From positions 1 to 64,000 of the forward strand of contig DGTF01000061.1 of assembly GCA_002394235.1 (NCBI GenBank): a stretch of DNA of 64,000 nucleotides, in the 5' to 3' direction. This DNA is from Eubacterium sp. UBA4343 (GTDB taxonomy: Bacteria > Bacillota > Clostridia > Lachnospirales > Lachnospiraceae). The notes under the pieces are model-generated. The model searched no databases. It was not told where the DNA came from and saw only the letters and a list, made by a program, of their open reading frames with translations. The position numbers and the translations under genes were made by a program. Position 1 is the first letter of the stretch; the number at the start of each line of letters is the position of its first letter. This document shows positions 14,902-24,984 of this stretch, piece by piece.

Positions 14902-17900
14902 TTAAGTTTCATTTCCTTTCCGCCGTTTCATAACCGCAAGCAATGCAAAGATCGCAAGGGCAATCGCAGCGATGGACACGACAAGGATGATCATTCTTCC
15001 CGGTCCGCCGGTCTGCAGGATCAGCTTTCCACTGTCCGCAACCCGGAATACCGGATTGGTAACCTCTGTATCGTTGACACTGGTAACCTTATGGTCTTTC
15101 AGCACAACCTTGATGTCATTCAACTGCAGCTCTTTTCCATTCGGTGCTGCTGTCTCATGGATGTAATACGTGCCGTCTTCCAGTCCTGTCCATGTGACAT
15201 AGCCATCGGTTCCGGATATCTGCTCCGGATAATCCTTCGGATTTGCTCCGGTGCTGTCGTTCTGCTGATACCGGGACTTATCCGCTTTCAGAAGAACAAA
15301 TTTCGCTCCGGCAAGGGACTGATGGTTGTTATCGATCTTCATGATACGGACAGATCCGGAGGTTACATGGTCATCGCCATGCATCAGAAGAACTTTTCCG
15401 AGATCATCCCAGCGGATTTCTACCGTATTTGGAATATCAACGCCGCCTTCCGGTGTGATCTCTGCGGTAGAATTGATCAGTGTATCAAAGCGCAGACGTA
15501 AATAATCCACGCCCTCATACTGTTTCTTCGAAACCTTCTCCAGTCCGCTGGCTGTCAGAGTGACTTTCAGCGTTCCGCCCGCGGTTCCTTCAGTTGCTCC
15601 TGAAATGGTGTAATCTCCGCTTTCGAGCGTAAGGAGTACGTTTGCGTCTGTGCTTTCCGCATCCACAACATCAACTCTCACATTTCCCTTGTAATCCAGA
15701 CGGGAGTCAATCGCATCTGTGAAGGACGCTCCTCTCTGCTCCGGTTTGGAATCTTCCATGCCGGACGGGATCTTCGTTGTGATGCTCCAGGTGTGGATTT
15801 CATAACGGTTGTTGCTGACCTTGGAGACTACTTTCTTTGGCGTTGACACCAGGATACGAATCCTCTGCGCTTCAATGTTCTCTTCTTCTCTTGCCGATAC
15901 GGACTCTCCGGAAAGATTCAGTGTTTCGAAAGCAACCAGCTGACAGTTCTGATACTGCATGGCATCAAAACTGTAATGAATGTCCGCGCTTCCAGAAGCC
16001 GTGAGATTTCCGTTCGTGGCTTTATCGGTTGTAAACGAGGTTTCCTTTGACTGGATCCCGGTATCGGTAAGACTTCCATCCGTATTCACCTTCATCAGCT
16101 TTCCGGTTACTTCGTATACCTTGGATGGAGCGAGGTTTTCATAGATTACCAGGTCGGTCAGTGTGACGTTGGTATCAAATGCCTTCGTATCATCTGCTGC
16201 CTGTACCGGTTTTCCGTTTTTGTCCAGATCAAAGGCGATGATCTTCTCTCCGTCATTCGCGGTCTTGTCTCCATTGACATCCTGATACAGGATCGTGCTG
16301 ATCTTTGGGAAGAAAACCATCTGCTCTGTATCATTCAGATCCTTATGAGAGACAATCTCTTTTCCATCGACAAGGATGGACTCTGTTGCCACCACGGTTT
16401 TTCCCTGCAGGCCGGCTGCGTCGAACGTGAAGACGTTCTTCACTTCTCCGGTTTCGCTGGTTACGTTCAGGGTTGTCGAAGCCGTAACGTTTTTTCCGTT
16501 TATGGTGAGCGGCTGTCCGGTCGCCTTATCGTAGAGCGTTCCGGATACCGTGACCGTCTTTCCAATGTAGGAGTTCAGGTTCTTAATGCTGACAGTATCT
16601 GTGAGTTTGACGTCCTTCTTTGCTTCCGTATACTGTGACCTTTCCTCATTACGAAGACTGGTGGATGGTACCGGAATCAGGGTATCGTTGACATCCAGCG
16701 ACGTGTCGGACAGGCTGTTTCCTGTCTTCACAGAAATAAGTTTTCCGCTGTCATCGACTTTTGCCAGGACGATAGATCCATAGCTGGTTCCGTTAGATTC
16801 AGTGAAGGATGCATCGTTTTCATAACCAGTGGCAGGTTTAGTTTCCTGAATAGTTATTGTACCATAGGGAACTACCGCTTGTTTTATTCCATTGATTGTC
16901 GCATAGTACAAATCCTCCCCGTTGATTTTATAGCGGTCAAACAATCCTACCTGATAACGTTTACTACTTGCATTCCACTTCGCCGCAAACACCCATGTCC
17001 TTGTCGCCTTCTCCGGAAGTTCCGATAGGCTGCTGTAGTAATTGTTGTAGTACTTTACGGTAAATTCTGTTCCTTCCAGCGAGGGAACATTTGCTGTAGC
17101 ATTTGCCGTAGTTTTGTTAATTGTAATTGCGATCGGGTCGGTTCCGGGCGCGTCGGTTACTTCGATTGTTTTTGTCGTTCCCTCTGTCAGAGTATCCCCT
17201 TTTACTTCAGTTGATAAAACATACCCTTGGGGAGTTGCCAGCTCTTTGACGTAATAGGTTCCCACTTCAAGCTCTACCGTATTGGAATCGCCGTTTGCAT
17301 CTGTAGTCAGCCGTTTTCCGGTATCCTGCGTACAAGCTTTGTCCTTATAAACACCATATACTGCACCTTTCAGCGTATAGCACGGATTTCCTTCGGTCAT
17401 CTCCGGATTGGAGGATGACTTGTGAAGACGAAGGGAGCCATACTTCGTTGTGGGCGGGGTAGGCGTTGGCGGTGTAGGCGTTAGCGGTTCAGGAGTCGGC
17501 GTTGTGGGCGGCGGTGTAGGTGTTGTTGTAATAGATGGCGGTGTGGTATAATCATCGATCCTTACGGAAGGATCTGATCCTGTATCTACGGCTTTCGACA
17601 CCGCCCTGGCAGAACCATCTGCAGTCATTTCGACGAGTGTATAGTGCCAGCCGTCGTCTATGGATACGCCGGATGGTGCACCGGTTTCACGAACCGCTAT
17701 TACAAAATACTTGTTGTGCACGATCCAATCGTTGACGCTGCTGTATATCATGCTGCCACCGTTGACGATTCGTTTGTTCTCACCCGGATGGATGGTCTCA
17801 CCCCAGTCATACCACTTATTGCTGCCGTCATTTACACTATAGGAGGAAGGTTTCGTGGTGCCAAAATTGCGGATTTTTGCTTCAAACGAATAACTGTTAT

Positions 17901-20226
17901 TGCTGTAGCCGCTTACCTGGGAGCCATCGACATACTTCTTTACATTGATTTTGAGCTCACCATCCGGAGGGGTGTAGGTGTTATTGACGGTGATTGTTGC
18001 GGATCCTGACGCTACTGCTGTACCTGAACCATTATTTTTCATCTCAATGGTCACGTACTTCCATCCGTCATCCTTCGTTACACCGGACGGTGCTCCGGTT
18101 TCACGATATGCAATCACATAATACTTGTTTTTAGCGATCCAGTCGTTGAGGCTGCTGTACGTAGAAGAAACGCCGGCGACGGTTCGGGTTACCTGCTGGC
18201 CCGGATGGTAATTTGTGGACAATGTACTCCAGTTACCATCATCTACACTCGGTGACGAAGGTTTGCTGCCTCCATAATTGCGCATTTTTATTTCAAATGT
18301 GAAGTCGCTGTTTGAGTAGGAGGTATAAGTTGTTACCTGGATGCCGTTTAACGTCTTATCAATTCTGAAGTTGATCTCTCCACCGGGAGGTGATGACGGT
18401 TCGTCTTCTGCTACGGCGTAGACAATAACTGTGGTCCTGGGGAAGGTTGCACCATTACGCACATTACTCAGACCATATTGGTATGTCCATTCTCTCCAGT
18501 TCTGGTTTGTAGCCTGTCCGTTGTTGTAATGCACGGAATCCCAGGTTGAACCTGGAAGACCGGTGCCATCATCTGCCCGCATTCCGGTTACTTTCTGCCA
18601 GGTTGTTTCTGTAAGATTGTAAACAGGATAGGCTGTACTGCCGTCTTTTCCTATTGTATATATACCAATCGCTCCAACAACTCTGGCTTTATGTGTTTTG
18701 GAGCGTTGAGCTGCTTCCAGTATGGCACCCCTTGCTGCTCTATTATACAGAGAAACGTAGTTTTCTACTCCATTATGATCTATAGAACTGAGTGCACCAC
18801 CGATGGCATTATATTCGATCGCTTTTGTCCGAAAATCGGTAATCTTTCTGGTAACTTCATCGTCGTTGCCAATATCGGCATTTGCACCTTTTCCGGCATC
18901 ATACCAGACATAAAATCCATGGATGTCGCCAACAACTGACCCTCCTCCGGTTGCTCCGGTATTGCCTGATCCGACATTGGCTGTTTTGATATCATCGGAG
19001 GAATTCATTTCGATATCTTCATCCTTCTTGTTATCGTCCGTTTTTGCGGTTGTATAGACCGTCTTTTTATCAGCGGTAATCTTTCCTTCTCTGGAGAAGA
19101 TGCCGGAAAGACGCGCAGCTGCCTCGGAAGTCGATGTGGAAACGACATAATAATCTACCGTCTCGCCATAGTTGGAGGTGCCGGCCTTCACACCATTTTC
19201 ATCGACAGAGCCAGCGATAATCGCTTCTTCTACGGATCCTGGGATCGTATACCTGACGTTGGTACGGTTATTTCCAGCAGCGCCGATTACGGTGATGCCT
19301 GCATTTACTGCTTCTTTGATGGCATCCGCGATCGAAGAGTTTTCTCCTTTTTTTACGCCGGAAAGGGACAGGTTAATGACACGGACTTTTCTTTGGATGG
19401 CATAACGGATTGCCGCATAAACGGATGATGGCGTTCCTTTTCCGTTCTGATCCAATGCTTTGATGGATAGGATTTTGGCATCGGGATTCTCCGATCTGAT
19501 ATCCTCTGCCATTTTCGTTCCGTGACCATTGTCATCTGACGCATTATCACCCAGCATGGAAACTGCCTCAATGACGTTGTCATCTATGGACGCGCCGGTA
19601 TCAATCAGGGCAATCACGGAATCAGCGGAGATGCTTTTCTTTCCTTCCTGGTTCGCTTCTCTGGATGCTTTTTCCAGAGAAGTGATCGGGTTGGCATCCT
19701 GGGTCATTTCATCTGTGGATACATCCGTGATATTGTCACTGTCCGCTGCTTCCAGTTCTGCAGTATCAAAGTCTACAAAATCAGCGCTTAACTGATACTG
19801 TTCGTATGCGGATTTTGCCGCTTCTTCTGAATCATACTGGATCAGGTAGACATCGTCATACGAAGACAGAATTTTCCCCTGATCCTTTGCAATGACTGAA
19901 GCATCGTCTGTTCCGACCAGAAGGCGGGCGGACGGAAGATTGCTCTTCGCTGTCTGGGTTGGTCCATCCTGGCCTTCTTCTGCAGTTGGCTTTTCCGCGT
20001 CGTCTGCTGACTCTGATCCATCCGATTCCGATTCAGAAACGATATCTGGAGATTCCGAAGATGTTGTCGTGAAGGAGGGCTGTGAACCTGCAGAGGAATC
20101 TGATGTTGAAAGGATGCCTTCGGAGGATGATTGTACCGCTTCCCCGGCAAATGCTGTTACAGGAAAACTTGTGAAGGTCAACGTAACCGCAAGGATGATA
20201 TTCAGGGCTTTCTGATATTTCCTCAT
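14902..20226 (-). CDS. Very large pilus tip/adhesin protein: subtilase-like domain plus SpaA/VaFE repeats
   Basis: 1774 residues. A signal peptide (1 to about 28) is followed by a Ser/Glu/Asp-rich segment. A subtilisin-like domain spans about 200-385, with Asp209 in IALIDTG, His235 in NGHGT, Asn319 in GAAGNN, and a Ser near 365-367 in a degenerate STSTSEAAARLSG context that lacks the usual GTSMA.P. Next comes an unassigned domain (about 430-610), then two related modules of about 130 residues (about 618-750 and 755-890), each with ETGAPSGV and DDGW. A Pro/Thr linker (about 897-925) precedes SpaA-type domains with YVKELATPQGY and VaFE-type repeats (LVAFETLNL). The C-terminus is LQTGG, a membrane helix and MKRRKGNET, a variant sorting signal. 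AGGAGG precedes ATG 20226, which overlaps the stop of the minor pilin gene. Confidence 0.88.
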   Translation of the reverse strand: MRKYQKALNIILAVTLTFTSFPVTAFAGEAVQSSSEGILSTSDSSAGSQPSFTTTSSESPDIVSESESDGSESADDAEKPTAEEGQDGPTQTAKSNLPSARLLVGTDDASVIAKDQGKILSSYDDVYLIQYDSEEAAKSAYEQYQLSADFVDFDTAELEAADSDNITDVSTDEMTQDANPITSLEKASREANQEGKKSISADSVIALIDTGASIDDNVIEAVSMLGDNASDDNGHGTKMAEDIRSENPDAKILSIKALDQNGKGTPSSVYAAIRYAIQRKVRVINLSLSGVKKGENSSIADAIKEAVNAGITVIGAAGNNRTNVRYTIPGSVEEAIIAGSVDENGVKAGTSNYGETVDYYVVSTSTSEAAARLSGIFSREGKITADKKTVYTTAKTDDNKKDEDIEMNSSDDIKTANVGSGNTGATGGGSVVGDIHGFYVWYDAGKGANADIGNDDEVTRKITDFRTKAIEYNAIGGALSSIDHNGVENYVSLYNRAARGAILEAAQRSKTHKARVVGAIGIYTIGKDGSTAYPVYNLTETTWQKVTGMRADDGTGLPGSTWDSVHYNNGQATNQNWREWTYQYGLSNVRNGATFPRTTVIVYAVAEDEPSSPPGGEINFRIDKTLNGIQVTTYTSYSNSDFTFEIKMRNYGGSKPSSPSVDDGNWSTLSTNYHPGQQVTRTVAGVSSTYSSLNDWIAKNKYYVIAYRETGAPSGVTKDDGWKYVTIEMKNNGSGTAVASGSATITVNNTYTPPDGELKINVKKYVDGSQVSGYSNNSYSFEAKIRNFGTTKPSSYSVNDGSNKWYDWGETIHPGENKRIVNGGSMIYSSVNDWIVHNKYFVIAVRETGAPSGVSIDDGWHYTLVEMTADGSARAVSKAVDTGSDPSVRIDDYTTPPSITTTPTPPPTTPTPEPLTPTPPTPTPPTTKYGSLRLHKSSSNPEMTEGNPCYTLKGAVYGVYKDKACTQDTGKRLTTDANGDSNTVELEVGTYYVKELATPQGYVLSTEVKGDTLTEGTTKTIEVTDAPGTDPIAITINKTTANATANVPSLEGTEFTVKYYNNYYSSLSELPEKATRTWVFAAKWNASSKRYQVGLFDRYKINGEDLYYATINGIKQAVVPYGTITIQETKPATGYENDASFTESNGTSYGSIVLAKVDDSGKLISVKTGNSLSDTSLDVNDTLIPVPSTSLRNEERSQYTEAKKDVKLTDTVSIKNLNSYIGKTVTVSGTLYDKATGQPLTINGKNVTASTTLNVTSETGEVKNVFTFDAAGLQGKTVVATESILVDGKEIVSHKDLNDTEQMVFFPKISTILYQDVNGDKTANDGEKIIAFDLDKNGKPVQAADDTKAFDTNVTLTDLVIYENLAPSKVYEVTGKLMKVNTDGSLTDTGIQSKETSFTTDKATNGNLTASGSADIHYSFDAMQYQNCQLVAFETLNLSGESVSAREEENIEAQRIRILVSTPKKVVSKVSNNRYEIHTWSITTKIPSGMEDSKPEQRGASFTDAIDSRLDYKGNVRVDVVDAESTDANVLLTLESGDYTISGATEGTAGGTLKVTLTASGLEKVSKKQYEGVDYLRLRFDTLINSTAEITPEGGVDIPNTVEIRWDDLGKVLLMHGDDHVTSGSVRIMKIDNNHQSLAGAKFVLLKADKSRYQQNDSTGANPKDYPEQISGTDGYVTWTGLEDGTYYIHETAAPNGKELQLNDIKVVLKDHKVTSVNDTEVTNPVFRVADSGKLILQTGGPGRMIILVVSIAAIALAIFALLAVMKRRKGNET

Positions 20227-21494
20227 TTTTTCTTCCTCCTGCGTGAAAAGAGCACGATTCCAATCATACATAATGAAACAGCTGCCAGGATGCCATATAA
20301 TACTGGCGGGTTGTCACTCGTTTGAACTTTACCTGTTTGATTTGGAGGCGTCGGTGTCGGCTGCTTGTCTTTATGATTGACAAATTGTACCTTTGCCGGA
20401 TCTTTCCGTACAATGCGTCCGGAAGTGCCCTCTGCTGTGGTCTTGTACCCTTCCTTGTTCGCTTCCACCTCGGTTACCTTGTAGTCCGAACCGCATGGAA
20501 TCATCGTAATGGTTGCAATTTCTCCGGATTTCAACTGAATCTTGTCTCCGGTTTTGATCGTTCCTTTTGTTCCGTTTGAAATTTCATACGGAACAGCAAG
20601 GCTGGCATCTGTCGTCTTAAATTCAACGACAAAGTTAAATTTTTGGTTTGTGTCTCCGGCACTGCCGGTTACCTGTTTGCTGATTACAATGTCGCCTGCA
20701 GGCAGGGATTTTGGCTCCACTTTCAGCTCGTAATTCCAGAAGGTACTGTCGATATCCTCGCCGTCACTATAGGGCAGCTGGAACAGGAACGGGGCTGACG
20801 CGTAATGCTCTGGTGCCGGAGAAGTCTCCATCCCAAGGTAAACCCCAAGCTCCATCCCGCTGATTGTAAGCTTGCCATCCTCTCCTGTCTTGCCGGTATA
20901 ACTCGGCCCGATTTCCGGATGGTCCTTGTAATATGCCTGTATCTTTGCCGCAATCGTTTTTGCGTCCGTAGTCTGATCAATCACAAGATCCGGAATGATG
21001 GAAACGTACTGGTTTCCTACGGATGTGACCGTATCCGGTTCGTCTGCGGACGGTTTTTCTGCCTCCTCTTCCGGGCTGTTGTCCGTTGCGGATTCGGAGC
21101 TTACCGCTTCCGTTTCCGTCTTTGCATCCGTATCTGCCGCAGAGTCTGTATCTGTGGCAGTCGCTGCGTTCACGCCTGTGTCCGTTTTTGTTCCGGATTC
21201 GGGAACCGCCGTGGCATTTTCCTCTGCCAACTTCTGGGGTAGGTCCTCGGCATCTTCTGCCGTGATCTGCATGTTCAGGTCCGCGATCTTGTAGAATGTA
21301 AATTCCGCGTCCGTGACCGGATCGTTTCCATCCACGGTGTCCTGATAGTCGATGACAACCGTTCCGGTCTGTGCCGGATCAATGACGGATGACCGGGTGT
21401 CCGGATTCTCCGCCGCGCCAACAGGCACTGCCGACAACCCAAGAGCTGCGCAGCAGGACAGGCAGAACAATTTTTTCAGAAATATTTCTTTCAT
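20223..21494 (-). CDS. Minor (basal/ancillary) pilin
   Basis: 423 residues. It has a signal peptide and a long Ala/Thr/Asp/Glu-rich insertion (about 85-165). SpaA-like modules follow with EDGKLTISGMELGVYLG and an E-box-like YKVTEVEANKEGY. WNYELKVEPK resembles a pilin motif, so its Lys could accept sortase-mediated linkage. A PTPTPP linker leads to VQTSD, a helix and SRRRKKK, a non-LPXTG wall-sorting or base-anchoring signal. AAAGGAG precedes ATG 21494, which overlaps the class C sortase stop by ATGA, indicating coupled translation. The shorter length and C-terminal Pro linker suit a base pilin, but the position in the fibre is inference. Confidence 0.82.
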   Translation of the reverse strand: MKEIFLKKLFCLSCCAALGLSAVPVGAAENPDTRSSVIDPAQTGTVVIDYQDTVDGNDPVTDAEFTFYKIADLNMQITAEDAEDLPQKLAEENATAVPESGTKTDTGVNAATATDTDSAADTDAKTETEAVSSESATDNSPEEEAEKPSADEPDTVTSVGNQYVSIIPDLVIDQTTDAKTIAAKIQAYYKDHPEIGPSYTGKTGEDGKLTISGMELGVYLGMETSPAPEHYASAPFLFQLPYSDGEDIDSTFWNYELKVEPKSLPAGDIVISKQVTGSAGDTNQKFNFVVEFKTTDASLAVPYEISNGTKGTIKTGDKIQLKSGEIATITMIPCGSDYKVTEVEANKEGYKTTAEGTSGRIVRKDPAKVQFVNHKDKQPTPTPPNQTGKVQTSDNPPVLYGILAAVSLCMIGIVLFSRRRKKK

Positions 21495-22348
21495 CCTTCG
21501 CTTTCTCCTTTCTTTTTCTTTTTCTTCAAGATGCATACGCATCCGGTTGTTCCAAGTGCAGCAGGAATCGAGATCAGCAGCACCATCTTGATCCATGGCA
21601 GCTTGTCGTTATTCTTCAGAAGAATTGTTTCTCCTTCGGATTTGACGGGTATGTCCGGATAAGTCCGCTTCCCGGTGACAAGAAGTCGGTGATCGTTGAT
21701 GCCGTAAGGCGTACAGGTGTACAGCGTAATGAGATCCTTTCCGTCTTCCACCTGCATGTAGGGATCACAGTCGCCCGGCAAAAGGACACGGATGTCTTCC
21801 ACCGTGTAGACATGTTCCTCATCCAGAATCCGGATGTAGAACCTGTCGCCTTTCGCAAGCTTTGTCAGGTCGGTGAAAATCCGGTTGCTGATGAGCCCCG
21901 TGTGTCCGGCAATCACCGCATGGGTGCTGTCTCCGCCATACGGAAGGCTCGTACCGTACATGTGCCCGGTTTCGTATTCCAGCTCACTGTCCTTTGTCCC
22001 ATGCGCCACCGGAAGGTAGACGTTGATTTTCGGAATGATGATATATGCCATCGCGCCGTCTTTCTGGTTCAGGATGGATTCATATTCCGAATCCGTGGCA
22101 TCCGCGCCCCGATAGCTGAAGAAGCTTTCCTTCTGCTGTTTGGCGATTTTCTGATTGTATGCTTTTATTTTTTCTTTTTCTTCTGCAATCTCTGACTTGC
22201 TCATGCCATCGATTTCGCTGCTGTAGCCGGTATATTTCGTTACCGCAGTCGCCAGATGGTACTGGTCAAGGATCAGGGGAGAAAGAAGTCCCGCGACTCC
22301 CGCGGTAAGAATCAGCCATACGGCAAGAAGTAGTATTTTTCGCTTCAT
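21491..22348 (-). CDS. srtC: Class C sortase (pilin polymerase)
   Basis: 285 residues. An N-terminal helix (about 5-24) and a C-terminal helix (about 245-268) with a Lys-rich tail bracket the catalytic domain, as in class C enzymes. The catalytic residues are His149 (VIAGHTG), Cys212 (TLYTCTPYG) and Arg221 (NDHRLLVTG). TLYTCTPYG is the class C signature. This enzyme should join pilins through the major pilin Lys. The start at 22348 is preferred over an open extension to 22414 because GAGAGGA lies 8 nt before it and the helix begins here. It lies between major and minor pilin genes. Confidence 0.93.
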   Translation of the reverse strand: MKRKILLLAVWLILTAGVAGLLSPLILDQYHLATAVTKYTGYSSEIDGMSKSEIAEEKEKIKAYNQKIAKQQKESFFSYRGADATDSEYESILNQKDGAMAYIIIPKINVYLPVAHGTKDSELEYETGHMYGTSLPYGGDSTHAVIAGHTGLISNRIFTDLTKLAKGDRFYIRILDEEHVYTVEDIRVLLPGDCDPYMQVEDGKDLITLYTCTPYGINDHRLLVTGKRTYPDIPVKSEGETILLKNNDKLPWIKMVLLISIPAALGTTGCVCILKKKKKKGESEG

Positions 22349-22444
22349 CAGGGTGTCCTCTCTTCTTCTCTCTTTTCCTGCTGCAATCGGATGATCCGGC
22401 AGAACATTTTCCATGCCCCGCCGGATGTCGGATTGTGTCAGGAC

Positions 22445-24598
22445 TTATACGGTTTTCTTTTTCTTTCTGGTAGCCAGTACAAGAACGCTGCCCGCGCCGA
22501 CTACGATCAGAAGGGTTGCGCCGTAAACCACTGCACGGCCCTCGCCGCCGGTCCGAAGGTTCAGGGACTCATAGTTCTCGACATTGAAGGAAGCCGTACC
22601 CTGCTTTACGGAGATCGCTGCGGTATTTCCGTCCGCGGTAATGGTGGTCTTGTCTGCATCCAGAGCACCGGTTACGCCGTGGTTGGAGTTGGAATCGTCG
22701 GTCGGAACCGAAGTCAGGGCGATCGTCACCTTGGACTTCAGAAGCTCGTGGCTCTTTGCACCGCTCTCGTCTTCTCTTCCCTCGGTCGCGGTCTCGGTCA
22801 TGATGTAGTGCTCTTCATCCAGGCCCTTGATGTACAGTTTGCCGTCAGAGCCGGGATGCACGGTTGTCACAATGTTTTTTGCGTCGTCTGAGGTACGGTC
22901 ATACAGATGGTAGGTGCCGTCTCCCTCTTTGACGAACTGGACATCGCTGTCCTTCACGTGATTCTCATTGCCGCCTGCTCCGGTTCCTTCTCTCTTGAAG
23001 GTGAAGGAAACCCGGGTCGGATCTTTTACGCCGTTTTTCTTTACATTCAGCTTGTAGGTATAAACGCCAACCTTGTTGCCCTTGATGGAATGGTCGGTAT
23101 CGGTTTCGCCGCCGTTATCGGAAGTGTTCCAGGTCAGGGTCGGCTGGTTCTCTTCTTCCACCTGATCGCCGACATGCTGGGTGTCTTTGTTCAGTACGGA
23201 ATCAAACAGGATCATCACCTGGCTGTCCTGCTGGATGGCGTTCAGTTTCTCAAGTCCGGCCTCTGTCAGAGCAACCGTGAAGGAGCTGTTTCCGTCACTG
23301 TCTTTCTCACTCTTTGTCAGGGTATAGTCGGTATCTTTTGCCAGCTCGACCGCGCTTCCGCTCTGAAGCTGGAAGCTGTCATTGAGGGTGCCGTAATCGG
23401 TCATCTTCTCCGGGTTCGCAATACGGGGAACGATATAGATGCCGTTGATCTTGTCAAAGGTAAGGCCGTTGTCCATGGTATCGGTCTCGACAAATTTGGT
23501 GTACGCGTTGCCGTCCTGCAGCATCGGTGCTTCCGGAAGAAGGACCTGGTGAACCGTCTCACCAATCTCATAATCGCCGTGATCAATCAGGGTGTTCTTA
23601 TCGTCTTCCTTGATGATCCGTTTCGGGTTGTTGATGGTCTGGTTCTTCGGATAAACCGTGACGTCGTACTGCCATGCGGTTCCCGCCGCGTTATTGCCGA
23701 TCGTGGTCTGGTTGGTCATCGGGACGGAAACGAGAAGCGGGCTGGACTGGTTGGCAACGACCTCATCACGGGTGGTTTCTCCAATCGTCTTATCCTGTCC
23801 GGTCGCCGACTGGTGCGGGTCCACGGTGATCTGGCCGCTCTTGTCGCTGTAAGTACCGCCGTTTGCAATCTGCGATGCTGTTGACTGGTCAGCTCCGGTC
23901 TGCGGATCGTAGCCGGAAATGTCGGTCTCGCATACGAGGTACAGGCCGAGCGGAAGCTTGTCCAGCACGATCTCCCCATTCGCGTCGGTTGTGCCGGTGT
24001 AAATGGATTTTGCGTTGTTGCCGCGGTTGCTGATCACAAAGTCATTCAGGGATTTCTCTCCGCCCAGCGCCGCGTTGATGGTATCCATCACCTTCTGCAT
24101 GGTTTCCGTGGTGTATGCCTGGGTATCGCCGCTTCCATCTGTACACTTTACAATAGGATCAGAGTTGTTGGTTACAGCCGTTTTATCTGCATTTGCATCT
24201 GCAGCTGCGATCATCTTGTCCTTTGCCGCGGAATTCAGAATCAGGCTCTTGAAATCCTGGTCGAGGTTATCAAAATAAACGCCGACGCCGTTCTTTGTGG
24301 TCAAAGTTTCGATGTCCGCAACCTTTATGGCGGAAAATTCCACGCCCTTCATCGGGGTCTGGGTCGAACTTGTCGCTCCCTGTGTGCCCTTGTTGTCAAT
24401 AGTCTTGCCATTGTTTTCCTTTACCTTGAAGATGGTGATACTTCCGCTCTTCGTGGTGTCAATGGTTGATGCGGTGATCTGCGGGTTCGCGGAATCCGCA
24501 AACACCGGAGCTGCCATGGAGGTCATGGCCATTGTGGCAGCCATGCTGATTGCGGCCAGATAACTGACCCTGGGCTTTGGATTTCTCACATCTCTCAT
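22445..24598 (-). CDS. Major pilin (SpaH/EbpB-like, isopeptide-forming)
   Basis: 717 residues. It has a signal peptide (about 1-35), then SITIFKVKENN typical of the first Cna-B-like domain, and an E-box near 219-230 (LYLVCETDISGY). The pilin motif AWQYDVTVYPKNQ has its linking Lys at about 318. A long D2-type domain follows, then a C-terminal domain with a second E-box (YIMTETATEG). The C-terminus is LRTGGEG, a helix and TRKKKKTV, a variant of LPXTG. The start may be ATG 24598 or a GTG three codons later, which has better spacing from AAAGGA. It is the pilus shaft subunit by motif and context. Confidence 0.9.
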   Translation of the reverse strand: MRDVRNPKPRVSYLAAISMAATMAMTSMAAPVFADSANPQITASTIDTTKSGSITIFKVKENNGKTIDNKGTQGATSSTQTPMKGVEFSAIKVADIETLTTKNGVGVYFDNLDQDFKSLILNSAAKDKMIAAADANADKTAVTNNSDPIVKCTDGSGDTQAYTTETMQKVMDTINAALGGEKSLNDFVISNRGNNAKSIYTGTTDANGEIVLDKLPLGLYLVCETDISGYDPQTGADQSTASQIANGGTYSDKSGQITVDPHQSATGQDKTIGETTRDEVVANQSSPLLVSVPMTNQTTIGNNAAGTAWQYDVTVYPKNQTINNPKRIIKEDDKNTLIDHGDYEIGETVHQVLLPEAPMLQDGNAYTKFVETDTMDNGLTFDKINGIYIVPRIANPEKMTDYGTLNDSFQLQSGSAVELAKDTDYTLTKSEKDSDGNSSFTVALTEAGLEKLNAIQQDSQVMILFDSVLNKDTQHVGDQVEEENQPTLTWNTSDNGGETDTDHSIKGNKVGVYTYKLNVKKNGVKDPTRVSFTFKREGTGAGGNENHVKDSDVQFVKEGDGTYHLYDRTSDDAKNIVTTVHPGSDGKLYIKGLDEEHYIMTETATEGREDESGAKSHELLKSKVTIALTSVPTDDSNSNHGVTGALDADKTTITADGNTAAISVKQGTASFNVENYESLNLRTGGEGRAVVYGATLLIVVGAGSVLVLATRKKKKTV

Positions 24599-24662
24599 TC
24601 CTTTTGTTCGGGGCGCGCATACCTTCTTTGCTTGCCCCTTCTCCTTTCTTCATTTTCGTTTG

Positions 24663-24835
24663 CTGTTACAATGACAATCGCTGTTCATGCGGCAGCTGCG
24701 AGAGCTGCGAAGCAACGGAACAGCTGACTTTATCCCGTATGTGTTGCCCCGCAAGCAGAGCAATACATATGTGGCGCCCCTTGCGAGGTATGGTGGTTTA
24801 CGGGCCTTGGGCCTGTATCACCCTTCTTTTTCTGC
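24663..24835. repeat. Dispersed intergenic repeat, copy 2
   Basis: CATGCGGCAGCTGCGAGAGC, TGCGAAGCAACGGAACAGCT, GCCCCGCAAGCAGAGCAATA and TGTGGCGCCCC are shared with the copies at 38.9, 37.3 and 44.8 kb. It fills most of the 386-bp spacer between the class B sortase and the major pilin gene. The rest of that spacer (24836-24984) is AT-rich; no clear promoter or terminator was found. Confidence 0.7.
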
Positions 24836-24984
24836 GTGCAGGCATTTTTTCCTCCTTTTTCATTGGATCGTATGTTGAAAATTCTATGAATATAGGAATT
24901 GATGATCTTGAAAAGAATGGTTTTGAGATTGCTCAATCTGATTTATGAGCGTTTTGAAATTTTTAACGGCGAATTTTTAACGGA

